Of a DNA stretch of 64,000 nucleotides, positions 1-8,156 are shown in pieces; the first letter of the stretch is position 1, and every line of letters starts with the position of its first letter. Under the pieces are notes generated by a model. That model was not told the DNA's origin. It saw only the letters and a program-made list of their open reading frames with translations, and made no database searches. A program made the translations under genes and the position numbers. Origin of the DNA: Aeromonas sanarellii (GTDB lineage: Bacteria > Pseudomonadota > Gammaproteobacteria > Enterobacterales > Aeromonadaceae); assembly GCF_000820085.1 (NCBI RefSeq), contig NZ_CDBN01000077.1, positions 43,188-107,187 on the forward strand, written 5' to 3'.

Positions 1-5
1 TCAAA

Positions 6-33
6 GAGAGGGCAGCCCGCAGGCTGCCCTCTT
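6..33 (-). terminator. Intrinsic terminator after fimV
   Basis: A perfect 10-bp stem (GAGGGCAGCC with its complement) closes a 4-base loop about 25 bases after the fimV stop codon. Read on the minus strand it is followed by a short T-containing tail. Confidence 0.7.
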
Positions 34-57
34 GGTTCGTTCGCCGGCAAACGGCCC

Positions 58-2163
58 TTATCCCAGGCGCTTGAGCAGCTTCTGTGCCTCGGCGCGCTGG
101 TGCTCGCTGCCCTGGGCTGCGGCCTCTTCCAGCAACTCCCGGGCGCTCTCCTTGTCGTCGATCTCGAGGTAGGCCCGGGCCAGATCCAGCTTGGCCCCCA
201 CCCCGCCGTCGTCGGCATCCACGTCGAAACCGTTGGACTCCGGCAACACCTCGGGGAAACCGTCAAGCCCCACGTCCAGGGAGAAGCCCTGATAGGGTTC
301 CTGCTCCGTGCTGCTGGCGTTGGCCTCGGCCAGGAGCTTGTCTATCTCCACGTAGTCGTTGGCCTGCACTTGCTCGCGGGGCTTCAGATCGCCTGCATGG
401 GGCTCCACCTCGGCGAAGGCATCCTCGAAGTCCGCCAGGGCCAGCTCGTTGGGATCCCAGGCCGGGCTCGCCCCCTTGGTGGGTTCCAGCCCGAGTTCGG
501 CCAGCATGTCGTCCACGTCATCCTTGCCATAGCCGGCCCCCTCCTGAGCGTCCTTGGCGGCAGGCGCGTCCTGGGCTGGCTCGCCAAAGCCGGTCTCCAC
601 ATCGCTCAAGTCGAAGTTGTCGAACGGCTCGTCACGGCGGCTCCGGCTCTCTGCCTGGGCCTTGGCCAGATCCGCCTCGAGATCCGCATCCAGCTCGGCA
701 AACAGGGCGGCCTGCAGCTCCTCCTCCGTCATGACCTCGTCGCGGGCACGGGGGGCGGCATCAGACTCGTCGGAGAGATCCAGTTCGGGCACCACGGGGA
801 GATCGAAGCCCCCCTCGTGGGCCAGATCGAGCTCTGGCACCAGATCCGGATCCCGGTTCGCCGTCGCCACCGCGGGCTCCACGTCGAAGGCGGACAGGGC
901 GGTCTCGTCATCACTGAAGATGACGTCGGCCGAGGCATCGGCCCCGCCCTGTTTCCCGCTGCCATCCGGTTCGTTGAGATCCGGCATGGGGTGCAGGGGG
1001 TCTTCATCCGTGATGCCCACCGTCATCAGCTGATCAAACTCGCTGCTCTCGTCCCCCATCACCATGGAGGTCGATTCGGACAGGCTCTTCTCCTGCTCTT
1101 CCAGCTCGCGGCGCGCGCGGGCCCGCAGCCAGAGCGTCACCAGGGCCAGCACCAGCAGCACCGGCAGCAGGATGATCATGGCGAGGTTGAGCGGCGAGGA
1201 GAGCAGCTCCATCAGCCAGCTCTGCTTGGGTGCGGGTGCCACCACGGGGGGCACCGGCTTGGCCTTGAGCTCCGCCACCTCCTTTTGCAGCGCGGTCTGA
1301 TCCTGCAACTGGGCCTTGAGGGTCTCCACCTCTTCGGTCAGGGATTGCAGACGCAGCTTGAGCCTGTGGTTCATCTCGGTGACCTGGCCGAGCTGGGCGT
1401 TGGCATCTTCCAGCGCCAGCGCCATCTCGGTGGAGGGCTTGCCCACCGGGGTAGCGGGGAGAGGGGTTGGCGCCGTGCCGGCGGCGCTGCTCGCGGCACT
1501 GTTCGCCGCCACGGGGGCGGGCGCGGCCTTGGCGGTCTCCTTCACCTCGGTGGCAGGAGCGGTCACCTTGGGCGCCGCCGGGATCGGGGCCGCCTTGGGG
1601 GCGGCAGCAGGTTTGGCCGGCGCAGGCTGACTGGCGACGGGCTGCGCGGTGCGAGCCTGCTTGCTGGCCAGGTATTTGGGGCTCAGCCCCTTCCAGCTGG
1701 CGTTGTCGCTGTTGAAGCGGCGGCGCGCCTCGGCATCCGTGATGCGGCCCGCCTCGGCCGCCGTGGGCAGCAGGATGTGGGAGCCCACCAGAATGTGGTT
1801 GATGTTGCCATCGGCAAAGCTTCTGGGGTTCTTGTCATAGATGGCCACCATGGTCTGGTAGACGCTCACCCGATTGGAGGGGCGATGCTTGCTCGCCAGG
1901 CTCCAGAGGGTATCGGTGGGACGAACGGGACCATAACTGCCCGCCTTCGCAGAAGCCACCTGACGCACTATCGGCTCTGCCTTGGGCAATACGACGGGGG
2001 CCACGGGCTGGGCCTGGGGCTCTGGTTGCACCGCGGGGGGCGGTGAGCCGTCCGGCCCCTTGAGCTCGACAAAGAAAGGCTCTCGCCCCGCCTCGTCGGC
2101 CTGAACCGTGCCCAGAAGCCCCAATGCGAGTAGCGTTGCCAGCGTTATGCGGGAATGTCCCAT
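58..2163 (-). CDS. fimV: FimV-family polar landmark protein
   Basis: This 701-residue inner-membrane and periplasmic protein belongs to the FimV/HubP family. The family organises the cell pole, type IV pilus assembly and flagellar placement. Visible parts are a signal sequence (starting MGHSRITLATLLALGLLG), a LysM-like peptidoglycan-binding segment near residues 75-135, a long Ala/Pro-rich linker, a coiled coil near 245-300, one transmembrane helix near 320-340, an acidic cytoplasmic region with many Asp and Glu, and a C-terminal TPR-like FimV motif ending in KLLKRLG. The ATG at 2163 is chosen over an upstream in-frame start because AAGGAA lies five bases before it and the signal peptide begins there. 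It lies downstream of asd on the same strand, the usual pdxB-asd-fimV order in Aeromonas and Vibrio. Confidence 0.92.
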   Translation of the reverse strand: MGHSRITLATLLALGLLGTVQADEAGREPFFVELKGPDGSPPPAVQPEPQAQPVAPVVLPKAEPIVRQVASAKAGSYGPVRPTDTLWSLASKHRPSNRVSVYQTMVAIYDKNPRSFADGNINHILVGSHILLPTAAEAGRITDAEARRRFNSDNASWKGLSPKYLASKQARTAQPVASQPAPAKPAAAPKAAPIPAAPKVTAPATEVKETAKAAPAPVAANSAASSAAGTAPTPLPATPVGKPSTEMALALEDANAQLGQVTEMNHRLKLRLQSLTEEVETLKAQLQDQTALQKEVAELKAKPVPPVVAPAPKQSWLMELLSSPLNLAMIILLPVLLVLALVTLWLRARARRELEEQEKSLSESTSMVMGDESSEFDQLMTVGITDEDPLHPMPDLNEPDGSGKQGGADASADVIFSDDETALSAFDVEPAVATANRDPDLVPELDLAHEGGFDLPVVPELDLSDESDAAPRARDEVMTEEELQAALFAELDADLEADLAKAQAESRSRRDEPFDNFDLSDVETGFGEPAQDAPAAKDAQEGAGYGKDDVDDMLAELGLEPTKGASPAWDPNELALADFEDAFAEVEPHAGDLKPREQVQANDYVEIDKLLAEANASSTEQEPYQGFSLDVGLDGFPEVLPESNGFDVDADDGGVGAKLDLARAYLEIDDKESARELLEEAAAQGSEHQRAEAQKLLKRLG

Positions 2164-2449
2164 ATTCGTTCCTTCGTATGACGGCCCTATCACATTGAAA
2201 AATCTGGATAGTTACCCCAAAACAATCGGCTCAATATAAATCAGGCGCCGGTCTCAAGCCAGCGATCCGACATATTTCGCGCCCGGCCGCTGCCAAATAA
2301 GAGCCCCGGACGCGAACCAGAGTGTAGAAAAAAACCTAGTTCACTGATATCTCTCAAGATTCCAAAAACCGGAGAGTGGGTTCCCGGTCACATCCCGGCG
2401 CCACGGCGCCGGCGCAAGGGCGGGGTTCCCTCCCCGCCGCAGGCCGGCA

Positions 2450-3466
2450 TCAGAGGTAGTCGCGCACCAGCAGTTCGGCAATCTGCACGCTGTTAGTCGC
2501 CGCGCCCTTACGAACGTTATCGGCCACGATCCACATATTGATACCGCAAGGGTGAGAAATATCCTGGCGCACCCGTCCGACCAGCACCTCATCCTTGCCG
2601 GTGGCGTCGCGCACCGGGGTCGGATAGTCGTGCTCGTCGTCAAACAGGGTGACGCCCGGGGCATGGCGCAGCAGCTCCTTCACCTGTTCGGCGTCCAGCG
2701 GCTGATGCAGCTCCACGTGGACCGCCTCGGCGTGGCCGTAGAAGACCGGCACCCGCACGCAGGTGGGGTTCACGGCGATGCTGGCATCCCCCAGGATCTT
2801 CTGGGTTTCCCACACCATCTTCATCTCCTCGCGGGTGTAGCCGTTGTCGGTGAAGGCGTCGATCTGCGGGATGAGGTTGAAGGCGATCTGCTGCGGGTAG
2901 AGGGCGGGCTCCACCGGGCGACCGTTGAGCAGGTGAGCGGTCTGGCCCGCCAGCTCGCTCACCCCCTCCTTGCCGGAGCCGGAGACGGACTGGTAGGTCG
3001 CCACGTTGATGCGGGCGATGCCCACCTCGTCGTGCAGGGGCTTGAGCGCCACCAGCATCTGGATGGTGGAGCAGTTCGGGTTCGCGATGATGTTGCGGTT
3101 GCGAAAATCCGCCAGGGCGTCCGGGTTCACTTCCGGGATCACCAGGGGGATGTCCTCGTCGTAACGGAAGCAGGAAGTGTTGTCGATGACGATGCAGCCG
3201 TGCTCGGCGGCAATCGGCGCCCACTTGGCAGAGACCTCGGCCCCGGCGGAGAAGAGGGCTACTTGCACCTGGCTCCAGTCAAACGCCTCCACGTCCAGGA
3301 TCTCGACGTTCTTGCCGCCAAAGCGCACCGTGTCGCCGGCACTGCGGCTGGAGGCCAGCGGATAGAGGGTGGCGACCGGGAAGCCGCGCTCCTCCAGGAT
3401 CTCGATCATGGCCTCACCCACGGCGCCGCTCGCGCCCAATACCGCTACGTTGAATTGCTGACTCAC
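2450..3466 (-). CDS. asd: Aspartate-semialdehyde dehydrogenase
   Basis: A cytoplasmic enzyme of 338 residues that reduces aspartyl phosphate to aspartate semialdehyde with NADPH. This is the branch point to lysine, diaminopimelate, methionine and threonine. The N-terminal Rossmann motif GASGAVGEAMIE is at residues 11-22 and the catalytic cysteine lies in NPNCSTIQM near residue 133. The acyl-binding segment SVSGSGKEGV follows. Because the catalytic Cys is present, it is a working Asd and not the degenerate usg paralogue that occupies this place in E. coli. A good ribosome site (GGAGAGACAAC) precedes the ATG. It lies between pdxB and fimV on the same strand. The family is certain; only isozyme naming (Asd1 versus Asd2 types) is open. 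Confidence 0.95.
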   Translation of the reverse strand: MSQQFNVAVLGASGAVGEAMIEILEERGFPVATLYPLASSRSAGDTVRFGGKNVEILDVEAFDWSQVQVALFSAGAEVSAKWAPIAAEHGCIVIDNTSCFRYDEDIPLVIPEVNPDALADFRNRNIIANPNCSTIQMLVALKPLHDEVGIARINVATYQSVSGSGKEGVSELAGQTAHLLNGRPVEPALYPQQIAFNLIPQIDAFTDNGYTREEMKMVWETQKILGDASIAVNPTCVRVPVFYGHAEAVHVELHQPLDAEQVKELLRHAPGVTLFDDEHDYPTPVRDATGKDEVLVGRVRQDISHPCGINMWIVADNVRKGAATNSVQIAELLVRDYL

Positions 3467-3606
3467 TGTTGTCTCTCCTGTGATGCTGCCTGTCGGGGCC
3501 GGGCATGGGGCCTCCGGGTGGCAAGCGTGATCGTCTGATGGCGGCCCGGCACCACGCCGGGCCGAGGCGAAGAACCGGCCTTGCGCCCGGATCCTCGCCG
3601 TTGAAA

Positions 3607-4734
3607 TTAGGTTGATGCGCCCACGACGGCAAAGCCCAGGCGGGCCAGCCTGTCGTCGGCGAAGGGGCCCTTCACCTGCAGGGAGGAGAGCTCGCGCCGC
3701 TCCGGGTAGCGCTTGCGCTGCTCGTCGAAGCTACCGGGCAGCCCGATCCGGTTGCGAAAACGGGCGTCGTCCCGGCGCACGTCATAGATGAGGTGGACGA
3801 GCTGCTTGATGAGGCCCTGATCCGCCGGCTGACCCGGCGTCACGTCGCGCACCTCGGGGGCGGGCAAGAGGGATTGCAGATCCTGGCGCGGCATGCGCCC
3901 CAGCTGCCGGCAGAGCGCCTCATAGAGCATCCAGGTGCCGCGGGCCTTGCCCTCCAGGCTGTAACCTGCGATGTGCGGCGTGGCTATCTCGGTGTAAGGC
4001 ACCAGGGCTTCTAGGGGCTCGGGCTCCCCTTCCCAGACGTCCATCACCAGCCTGAGTGGGGCCGGGCCTTGCTGGCGGGCGAGCAGGGCCCGGTTGTCCC
4101 ACACCTCGCCGCGGGAGGCGTTGATGAGGATCTGCCCGGCCGGACGGGCCGCTATCTCGCGCTCCCCCAGCAGGTGGAAGGTGGCATCCTGTCCCTCGCG
4201 GGTATAGGGGACATGGAAGCTGACGATGTCGGCGCCAAGGGCGGTCCGGTAGTCCACGTAGTCGCCGGCCGCGCCGCTACGGACCCGGGGCGGGTCGCAG
4301 CGCAGCACCTTCATGCCGAGCGCCTCGGCCTTGCCGGCCACGCTCTCGCCGGTGTTGCCGGCGCCGATGACGGCGAGGCTCATCTCGCTCAAGTTCAGCT
4401 CGTGACGCTCGGCCAATACCAGCAGGGCCGAGAGCACATAGTCGCCGACCGACACCTTGTTGCAGCCGGGGGCGCTGAAGAAGGGAATGCCCCGCGCCGC
4501 CAGCAGGCCCTGATCGATGTGGTCCGTGCCGATAGTGGCGGTGCCGACGAAGCCCAGCCTGGGGCTGGTCGCCAGCAACGCTTCGTTGACCCGGGTCACG
4601 GAGCGCACCAGCAGCACGTCCGCCTCTTGCAGATCCGCCGCCGTTATTGCTCTTCCCGGCAGGGGGATCACTTCACCAAATTCGGCAAACAGCTCCAGGG
4701 CATGGGGCATATTTTCATCAACGACGATCTTCAT
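3607..4734 (-). CDS. pdxB: Erythronate-4-phosphate dehydrogenase
   Basis: PdxB oxidises 4-phospho-erythronate with NAD in the DXP-dependent pathway to pyridoxal phosphate (vitamin B6). The protein has 375 residues, close to the E. coli enzyme. The start MKIVVDENMPHALELF matches the family N-terminus, so the ATG at 4734 is preferred over an in-frame codon 15 bases upstream. A GAGNTGESVAGK nucleotide-binding motif lies near residues 120-131 and the catalytic Arg/Glu/His set of D-2-hydroxyacid dehydrogenases is visible (NASRGEVWDN near 207, then EIATPHIAGYS near 253). The C-terminal PdxB dimerisation domain (from about residue 285) is present. It is followed on the same strand by asd and fimV. 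Confidence 0.95.
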   Translation of the reverse strand: MKIVVDENMPHALELFAEFGEVIPLPGRAITAADLQEADVLLVRSVTRVNEALLATSPRLGFVGTATIGTDHIDQGLLAARGIPFFSAPGCNKVSVGDYVLSALLVLAERHELNLSEMSLAVIGAGNTGESVAGKAEALGMKVLRCDPPRVRSGAAGDYVDYRTALGADIVSFHVPYTREGQDATFHLLGEREIAARPAGQILINASRGEVWDNRALLARQQGPAPLRLVMDVWEGEPEPLEALVPYTEIATPHIAGYSLEGKARGTWMLYEALCRQLGRMPRQDLQSLLPAPEVRDVTPGQPADQGLIKQLVHLIYDVRRDDARFRNRIGLPGSFDEQRKRYPERRELSSLQVKGPFADDRLARLGFAVVGAST

Positions 4735-4977
4735 CGACACGGGTCTCAATCCACAAGGGCCACAGGCGCGCCATTCTAGCCCAAACGCACCGAATTTTCA
4801 GAGGCTTGTTCTCGAACTCCCCACCCGGCACAGAGGGGCGGCGCCGCCACGGGCTGGCGACCTCCCTGTGTAACAGCATGTTGCCCCACGCCGCCCCCGG
4901 CTTGACCGCTGGGGCCTGGCTGGCACAATGGCGCCTCCTTGTTAGCCGCGCCCAGCGCCACCGACCAGAGCTCCGCC

Positions 4978-5700
4978 ATGCCGACCCACTCCTCTTCACT
5001 GCCCCGCCGTCAGGTGCTTGGCTTCAACGCCGTGCTGCTGTTGCCGCTACTGTTGCTCGTCTGCCTGCCCTGGCAGCCCTTCATGAGCGACGCCCTGCAC
5101 TCGGGCTGGCTCTGGTGGCCCTATGCCCTGACCCGGATGGTGGACCTGCCGGGCATCGCCGTCACCGTTGCCGCCCTGTTGCTGCTGACCCGACACAAGC
5201 TGACGCTGGATGGTCGCGCCCTGCTGGCGCTGGCCGGCGCCATGTTTGCCGTACTGGCGAGCGACTGGATCATCAAGAGTCTCGTCAAACAGCTGACCGA
5301 GGAGCCCAGACCCTACCTTCTCTGGCTGGAACGCCAGGAACTTATCCCCGCCATCCGCCAGTTCTATGCCGGCAGCCTGGCGCTTCGCGGCGAACAGGTC
5401 CACGCCGCGACCCAGTTGCTGGCGCTGCCCGCCTGGCTCGGCCAGCACTGGCAGGCAGAGGTCAACTACGCCTTCCCCTCCGGCCACAGCATCGCCGCCA
5501 TGAGCCTGGCCCAGTTCTTCGGCCTGATCTGGCTGGCCCGCGCCCCCGCCGGGGTCTGGCTGCTGCCGCTCTGGGCCCTCGGCATCGGTCTGTCGCGCAC
5601 CCTGATCGGCATGCACTGGCCCCTGGACGTGCTGGCGAGCGCCCTGCTCGGCAGCCTGACCGCGCTCCTGGCCGCCCGCTGGTGGCTGCGCCACTACTGA
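4978..5700 (+). CDS. pgpB: PAP2-family phosphatase, PgpB-like
   Basis: An inner-membrane lipid phosphatase of 240 residues, expected to remove phosphate from phosphatidylglycerol phosphate and/or undecaprenyl pyrophosphate. The three PAP2 motifs are readable: KQLTEEPRPY (motif 1), FPSGHS (motif 2) and SRTLIGMHWPLDV (motif 3, with Arg, His and Asp). Several hydrophobic helices surround them and the large loop between motifs 1 and 2 is typical of PgpB. The ATG at 4978 is preferred because the upstream extension (from 4939) lacks family character. It is divergent from pdxB and convergent with the MetQ gene, with which it shares a terminator. The family is clear; assignment to PgpB rather than another PAP2 member is likely. 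Confidence 0.85.
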   Translation: MPTHSSSLPRRQVLGFNAVLLLPLLLLVCLPWQPFMSDALHSGWLWWPYALTRMVDLPGIAVTVAALLLLTRHKLTLDGRALLALAGAMFAVLASDWIIKSLVKQLTEEPRPYLLWLERQELIPAIRQFYAGSLALRGEQVHAATQLLALPAWLGQHWQAEVNYAFPSGHSIAAMSLAQFFGLIWLARAPAGVWLLPLWALGIGLSRTLIGMHWPLDVLASALLGSLTALLAARWWLRHY

Positions 5701-5716
5701 CGCCTCCCCTTTGTCC

Positions 5717-5750
5717 AATGAAAACGGGCACCTGGGTGCCCGTTTTCATT
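5717..5750. terminator. Bidirectional terminator between pgpB and metQ
   Basis: A 16-bp perfect inverted repeat (arms AATGAAAACGGGCACC and its complement) with a 2-base loop lies between the convergent genes. The A-rich and T-rich arm ends supply a U tract in both directions. Confidence 0.8.
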
Positions 5751-5762
5751 GCTGCTTCAGCC

Positions 5763-6584
5763 TCAGCCCTTTTGCTGCCAGCCCTCGGGGTACTTGTAGC
5801 CGACGAAGCGCTTGACGGCGTAGGCCTTGAACTCGGGGGAGTTGTAGGCGGCCGCCACGTCCTTGGCGAACGGCTTGTCTGCGTCGGCGCTCTTCACCAC
5901 CACCCAGTTGATGAAGTCGTAGCTGCGCTCGAGGAAGAGTCCGGAGCTGAACGGGATGCCGCTCGAGGCGGCGAAGTTGCCGTTGATGACAGAGAAGTCC
6001 ACGTCCTCACGGGAGCGCGGCAGTTGCGCCGCCTCCAGCAGCACCAGCTTGAGGTTGTGGGGGTTGTTCACCACGTCGAACTCGCTCGCCTTGAGGGGGT
6101 TTATCCCCTCCTTGAGGGTCAGCCAGCCCAGATCCTGCAGCATCAGCAGCGCCCGCGCCTGGTTGGTGGGATCGTTCGGGATGGCGACCGAGCTCCCCTC
6201 TTTCACCGCCTTCAGCTCCCCCAGTTTGCCGGCATAGAGCCCCATAGGGCCGGTCGGCACCTGGGTGATGGGCGCCAGCGACAACCCCCTGTCTTTGGAG
6301 AAGCTATCCAGATAGGGCTTGTGCTGGAAGCAGTTCACGTCCAGCGAGCCATCGGCCAGGGCGATGTTGGGGGTCACGTAGTCGGTGAACTCCACCAGCT
6401 TGACCTGGTAGCCCTTGGCCTCGAGCTGCGGCTTGATGGAGTCGGTCACCATGTCGGCAAAGTCCCCGACCGTGGTGCCGATGACGATCTCCTTCTTGGC
6501 CGGATCGGCGGCCAGAACGGAAAGCGGCAGGCTGCCGGCCAGCAGGGCCAGGGCGGAGAGGGTGAAGAAGGTACGACGCTGCAT
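5763..6584 (-). CDS. metQ: MetQ-like methionine-binding protein (orphan)
   Basis: A periplasmic substrate-binding protein of the NlpA/MetQ family, 273 residues, expected to bind D/L-methionine for a MetNI ABC transporter. The signal peptide is MQRRTFFTLSALALLAGSLP and cleavage is predicted after SVLA. Family motifs include GTTVGDFADMV, VEFTDYVTPN, NCFQHKPYLD and IPNDPTNQARAL. Unlike typical MetQ it has no lipobox cysteine, so it should be soluble rather than lipid-anchored. No metN or metI is next to it, so it is an orphan here. GGGAG lies five bases before the ATG. Three tandem sequences resembling met boxes lie about 70 bases upstream, which would fit MetJ control. Confidence 0.85.
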   Translation of the reverse strand: MQRRTFFTLSALALLAGSLPLSVLAADPAKKEIVIGTTVGDFADMVTDSIKPQLEAKGYQVKLVEFTDYVTPNIALADGSLDVNCFQHKPYLDSFSKDRGLSLAPITQVPTGPMGLYAGKLGELKAVKEGSSVAIPNDPTNQARALLMLQDLGWLTLKEGINPLKASEFDVVNNPHNLKLVLLEAAQLPRSREDVDFSVINGNFAASSGIPFSSGLFLERSYDFINWVVVKSADADKPFAKDVAAAYNSPEFKAYAVKRFVGYKYPEGWQQKG

Positions 6585-6937
6585 AGAAACTCCCTGTCTA
6601 CATGATGATCAAAACGGTGGTCGTGGGTATCGTGGAAGAAGAAACACCACAACCATCTAGCCATCCAAACGGCTAATTGAGACCACCATAACAGAGCGTG
6701 TTCCCTTCGCCAAGCAACAAAACCGGGCAAGCTTGCCCGAATGCTGGCTGAGCCAGGCCGGTGCCTGGATAGAAAATTTTTGACAGAACACACAGTTGCG
6801 GCTTTCTCCCATCCCGTAGAAGGCAGCATATGGCCTACTGTGGTCAGTCGGCCCCCATCATTCGGGGAATACGGCAGGTGGCTCCGAGGGGCGACATTGC
6901 CCTCACCCCCTTCATCCATTCAGCACAAGGAGTGGCA
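6585..6937. other. Intergenic region between metQ and VOC gene
   Basis: This 353-base spacer should hold the divergent promoters of metQ and the VOC gene. The only structure I see is the met-box-like array at 6651-6674. A short weakly supported reading frame runs through it into the VOC gene but lacks a ribosome site. Confidence 0.5.
6651..6674. promoter_or_regulatory. Candidate tandem met boxes (MetJ operator)
   Basis: Three adjoining 8-mers, AACCATCT, AGCCATCC and AAACGGCT, match the MetJ consensus AGACGTCT at 5, 5 and 6 of 8 positions. MetJ binds tandem imperfect boxes cooperatively. The site is 67-90 bases upstream of the metQ start, where a promoter is expected. The match is inferred by eye. 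Confidence 0.4.
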
Positions 6938-7324
6938 ATGTTCGATCATGTTGAAATCAAGGTGGTGCGTTTCGACGACTGCCAACGCTTCTACGCAACC
7001 GTGCTGGCGCCCCTCCTGATAGAACTCAAATGGGCAGACAAAGACGCCGCAGGTTTCGGCCGGCTTGGTCACGACAAGGTAGGCTTCCTGATTGAGCGGG
7101 GCGACCAGGGCGCCCCCTGCCATCTTGCCTTCGCGGCCAGCACCGCGGCGCAGGTGGATGCGTTCCATCGGACTGGCGTCATGGCCGGCTTTGCCTGTAA
7201 CGGGCAGCCGGGGCTGCGCCCCCACTATGCCCCCGATTATTACGCCGCCTTCCTGCGCGATCCGGACGGCAACAACATAGAGGCATTGGCCTACCTTGCG
7301 CCCTCTGGCATGGCGAGTGCGTGA
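6938..7324 (+). CDS. VOC-family (glyoxalase-like) protein
   Basis: A small cytoplasmic protein of 128 residues in the vicinal-oxygen-chelate superfamily. It starts MFDHVEIKVVRFDDCQRFY, the usual first beta-alpha unit, and ends with RDPDGNNIEAL, the standard VOC C-terminal metal-site strand containing a Glu ligand. Substrate cannot be told from the sequence; relatives include glyoxalase, dioxygenase and resistance proteins. The start at 6938 is supported by AAGGAG eight bases upstream. It is followed 77 bases later by the isochorismatase-like gene on the same strand, and the two may be co-transcribed. Confidence 0.85.
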   Translation: MFDHVEIKVVRFDDCQRFYATVLAPLLIELKWADKDAAGFGRLGHDKVGFLIERGDQGAPCHLAFAASTAAQVDAFHRTGVMAGFACNGQPGLRPHYAPDYYAAFLRDPDGNNIEALAYLAPSGMASA

Positions 7325-7401
7325 AGAGGCGCAGCTTGCCAGCAGAAGCCGGTATCTTTGACCTAGGGGCCAGGAAACCCGCCACAAACGAGGAGAAAAT
7401 C

Positions 7402-7941
7402 ATGCTTGAACGCCGCGACGTCGGCCTGCTGGTCGTGGATATCCAGGGCAAGCTCGCCCGCCTGGTGGAGGGGAGCGACTCGCTCATCGCCAACACGGCC
7501 AGGCTGGTGCAGGGTGCGAAGGCGCTGGGCCTGCCGGTGGTCTGGCTGGAGCAAAATCCCGAGAAACTCGGCGCCACCGTGCCCGAGTTGCGGCCGCTGC
7601 AGGCGGAGGATCCCGTGCTGACCAAGTTCAGCTTCGGTGCACTGGGGGAGCCGGCCGTGGCCGACACCCTCGCGAGGACGGGAGTCAGCCACTGGCTGGT
7701 GTGCGGCATCGAGACCCATATCTGCGTCTACCAGAGCGTGCTGGGACTGCTGGCGGGCGGCGCCCGGGTCTCCCTGGTGGTGGATGCGGTGTCGTCCCGC
7801 AGTGCCGCCAACCGGGATCTCGCCATCGGTCAGCTGGCGGCCAGGGGGGCGGCCCTCACCTCCGTGGAGATGTGCCTCTTTGATCTGATGGGGGATTGCC
7901 GCCACCCGGCGTTTCGCCAGATCCTCTCCCTGGTGAAGTGA
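7402..7941 (+). CDS. Isochorismatase-family cysteine hydrolase
   Basis: A cytoplasmic hydrolase of 179 residues in the isochorismatase-like family (YcaC type). The catalytic triad is readable: Asp in LLVVDIQGKL near residue 12, Lys in LTKFSFGAL near 75, and Cys in GIETHICVYQ near 110. Such enzymes cleave amide or vinyl-ether bonds; the natural substrate is unknown. A strong ribosome site (GAGGAG) precedes the ATG at 7402, so an upstream extension is rejected. The next gene, a small membrane protein, begins only five bases after its stop, which suggests an operon. Confidence 0.87.
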   Translation: MLERRDVGLLVVDIQGKLARLVEGSDSLIANTARLVQGAKALGLPVVWLEQNPEKLGATVPELRPLQAEDPVLTKFSFGALGEPAVADTLARTGVSHWLVCGIETHICVYQSVLGLLAGGARVSLVVDAVSSRSAANRDLAIGQLAARGAALTSVEMCLFDLMGDCRHPAFRQILSLVK

Positions 7942-7946
7942 CCGCC

Positions 7947-8138
7947 ATGATGGACAACATGGCGCCCCTGATGTTTGCCCTCATCGCCTTCGGGGTGGCG
8001 CTCACGGTAACCATGACGGGCATGGCGGCCACCCGCCACTATCTGGCCTGGCTCTGGCTGGGGATCATGCTCTTCTTCGGGCTGTGGTGGGTGCTGCTGG
8101 GCCTGCCTGCGCTCCTCGCCGAACCGACCCCTCTCTGA
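7947..8138 (+). CDS. Small two-helix membrane protein, unknown function
   Basis: A 63-residue hydrophobic protein starting MMDNMAPLMFALIAFGV with two predicted transmembrane helices (about residues 6-24 and 30-52). I do not recognise the family. It starts five bases after the stop of the isochorismatase-like gene, so it is probably translated from the same message. It ends 18 bases before modF, which converges from the other strand. Confidence 0.6.
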   Translation: MMDNMAPLMFALIAFGVALTVTMTGMAATRHYLAWLWLGIMLFFGLWWVLLGLPALLAEPTPL

Positions 8139-8156
8139 TCATACCGCCCGGGCGGC

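Noticed and set aside
100..2046. 648-codon plus-strand frame opposite fimV
   Set aside because: It is an antisense shadow of fimV produced by GC-rich codon bias; no ribosome site or family motif.
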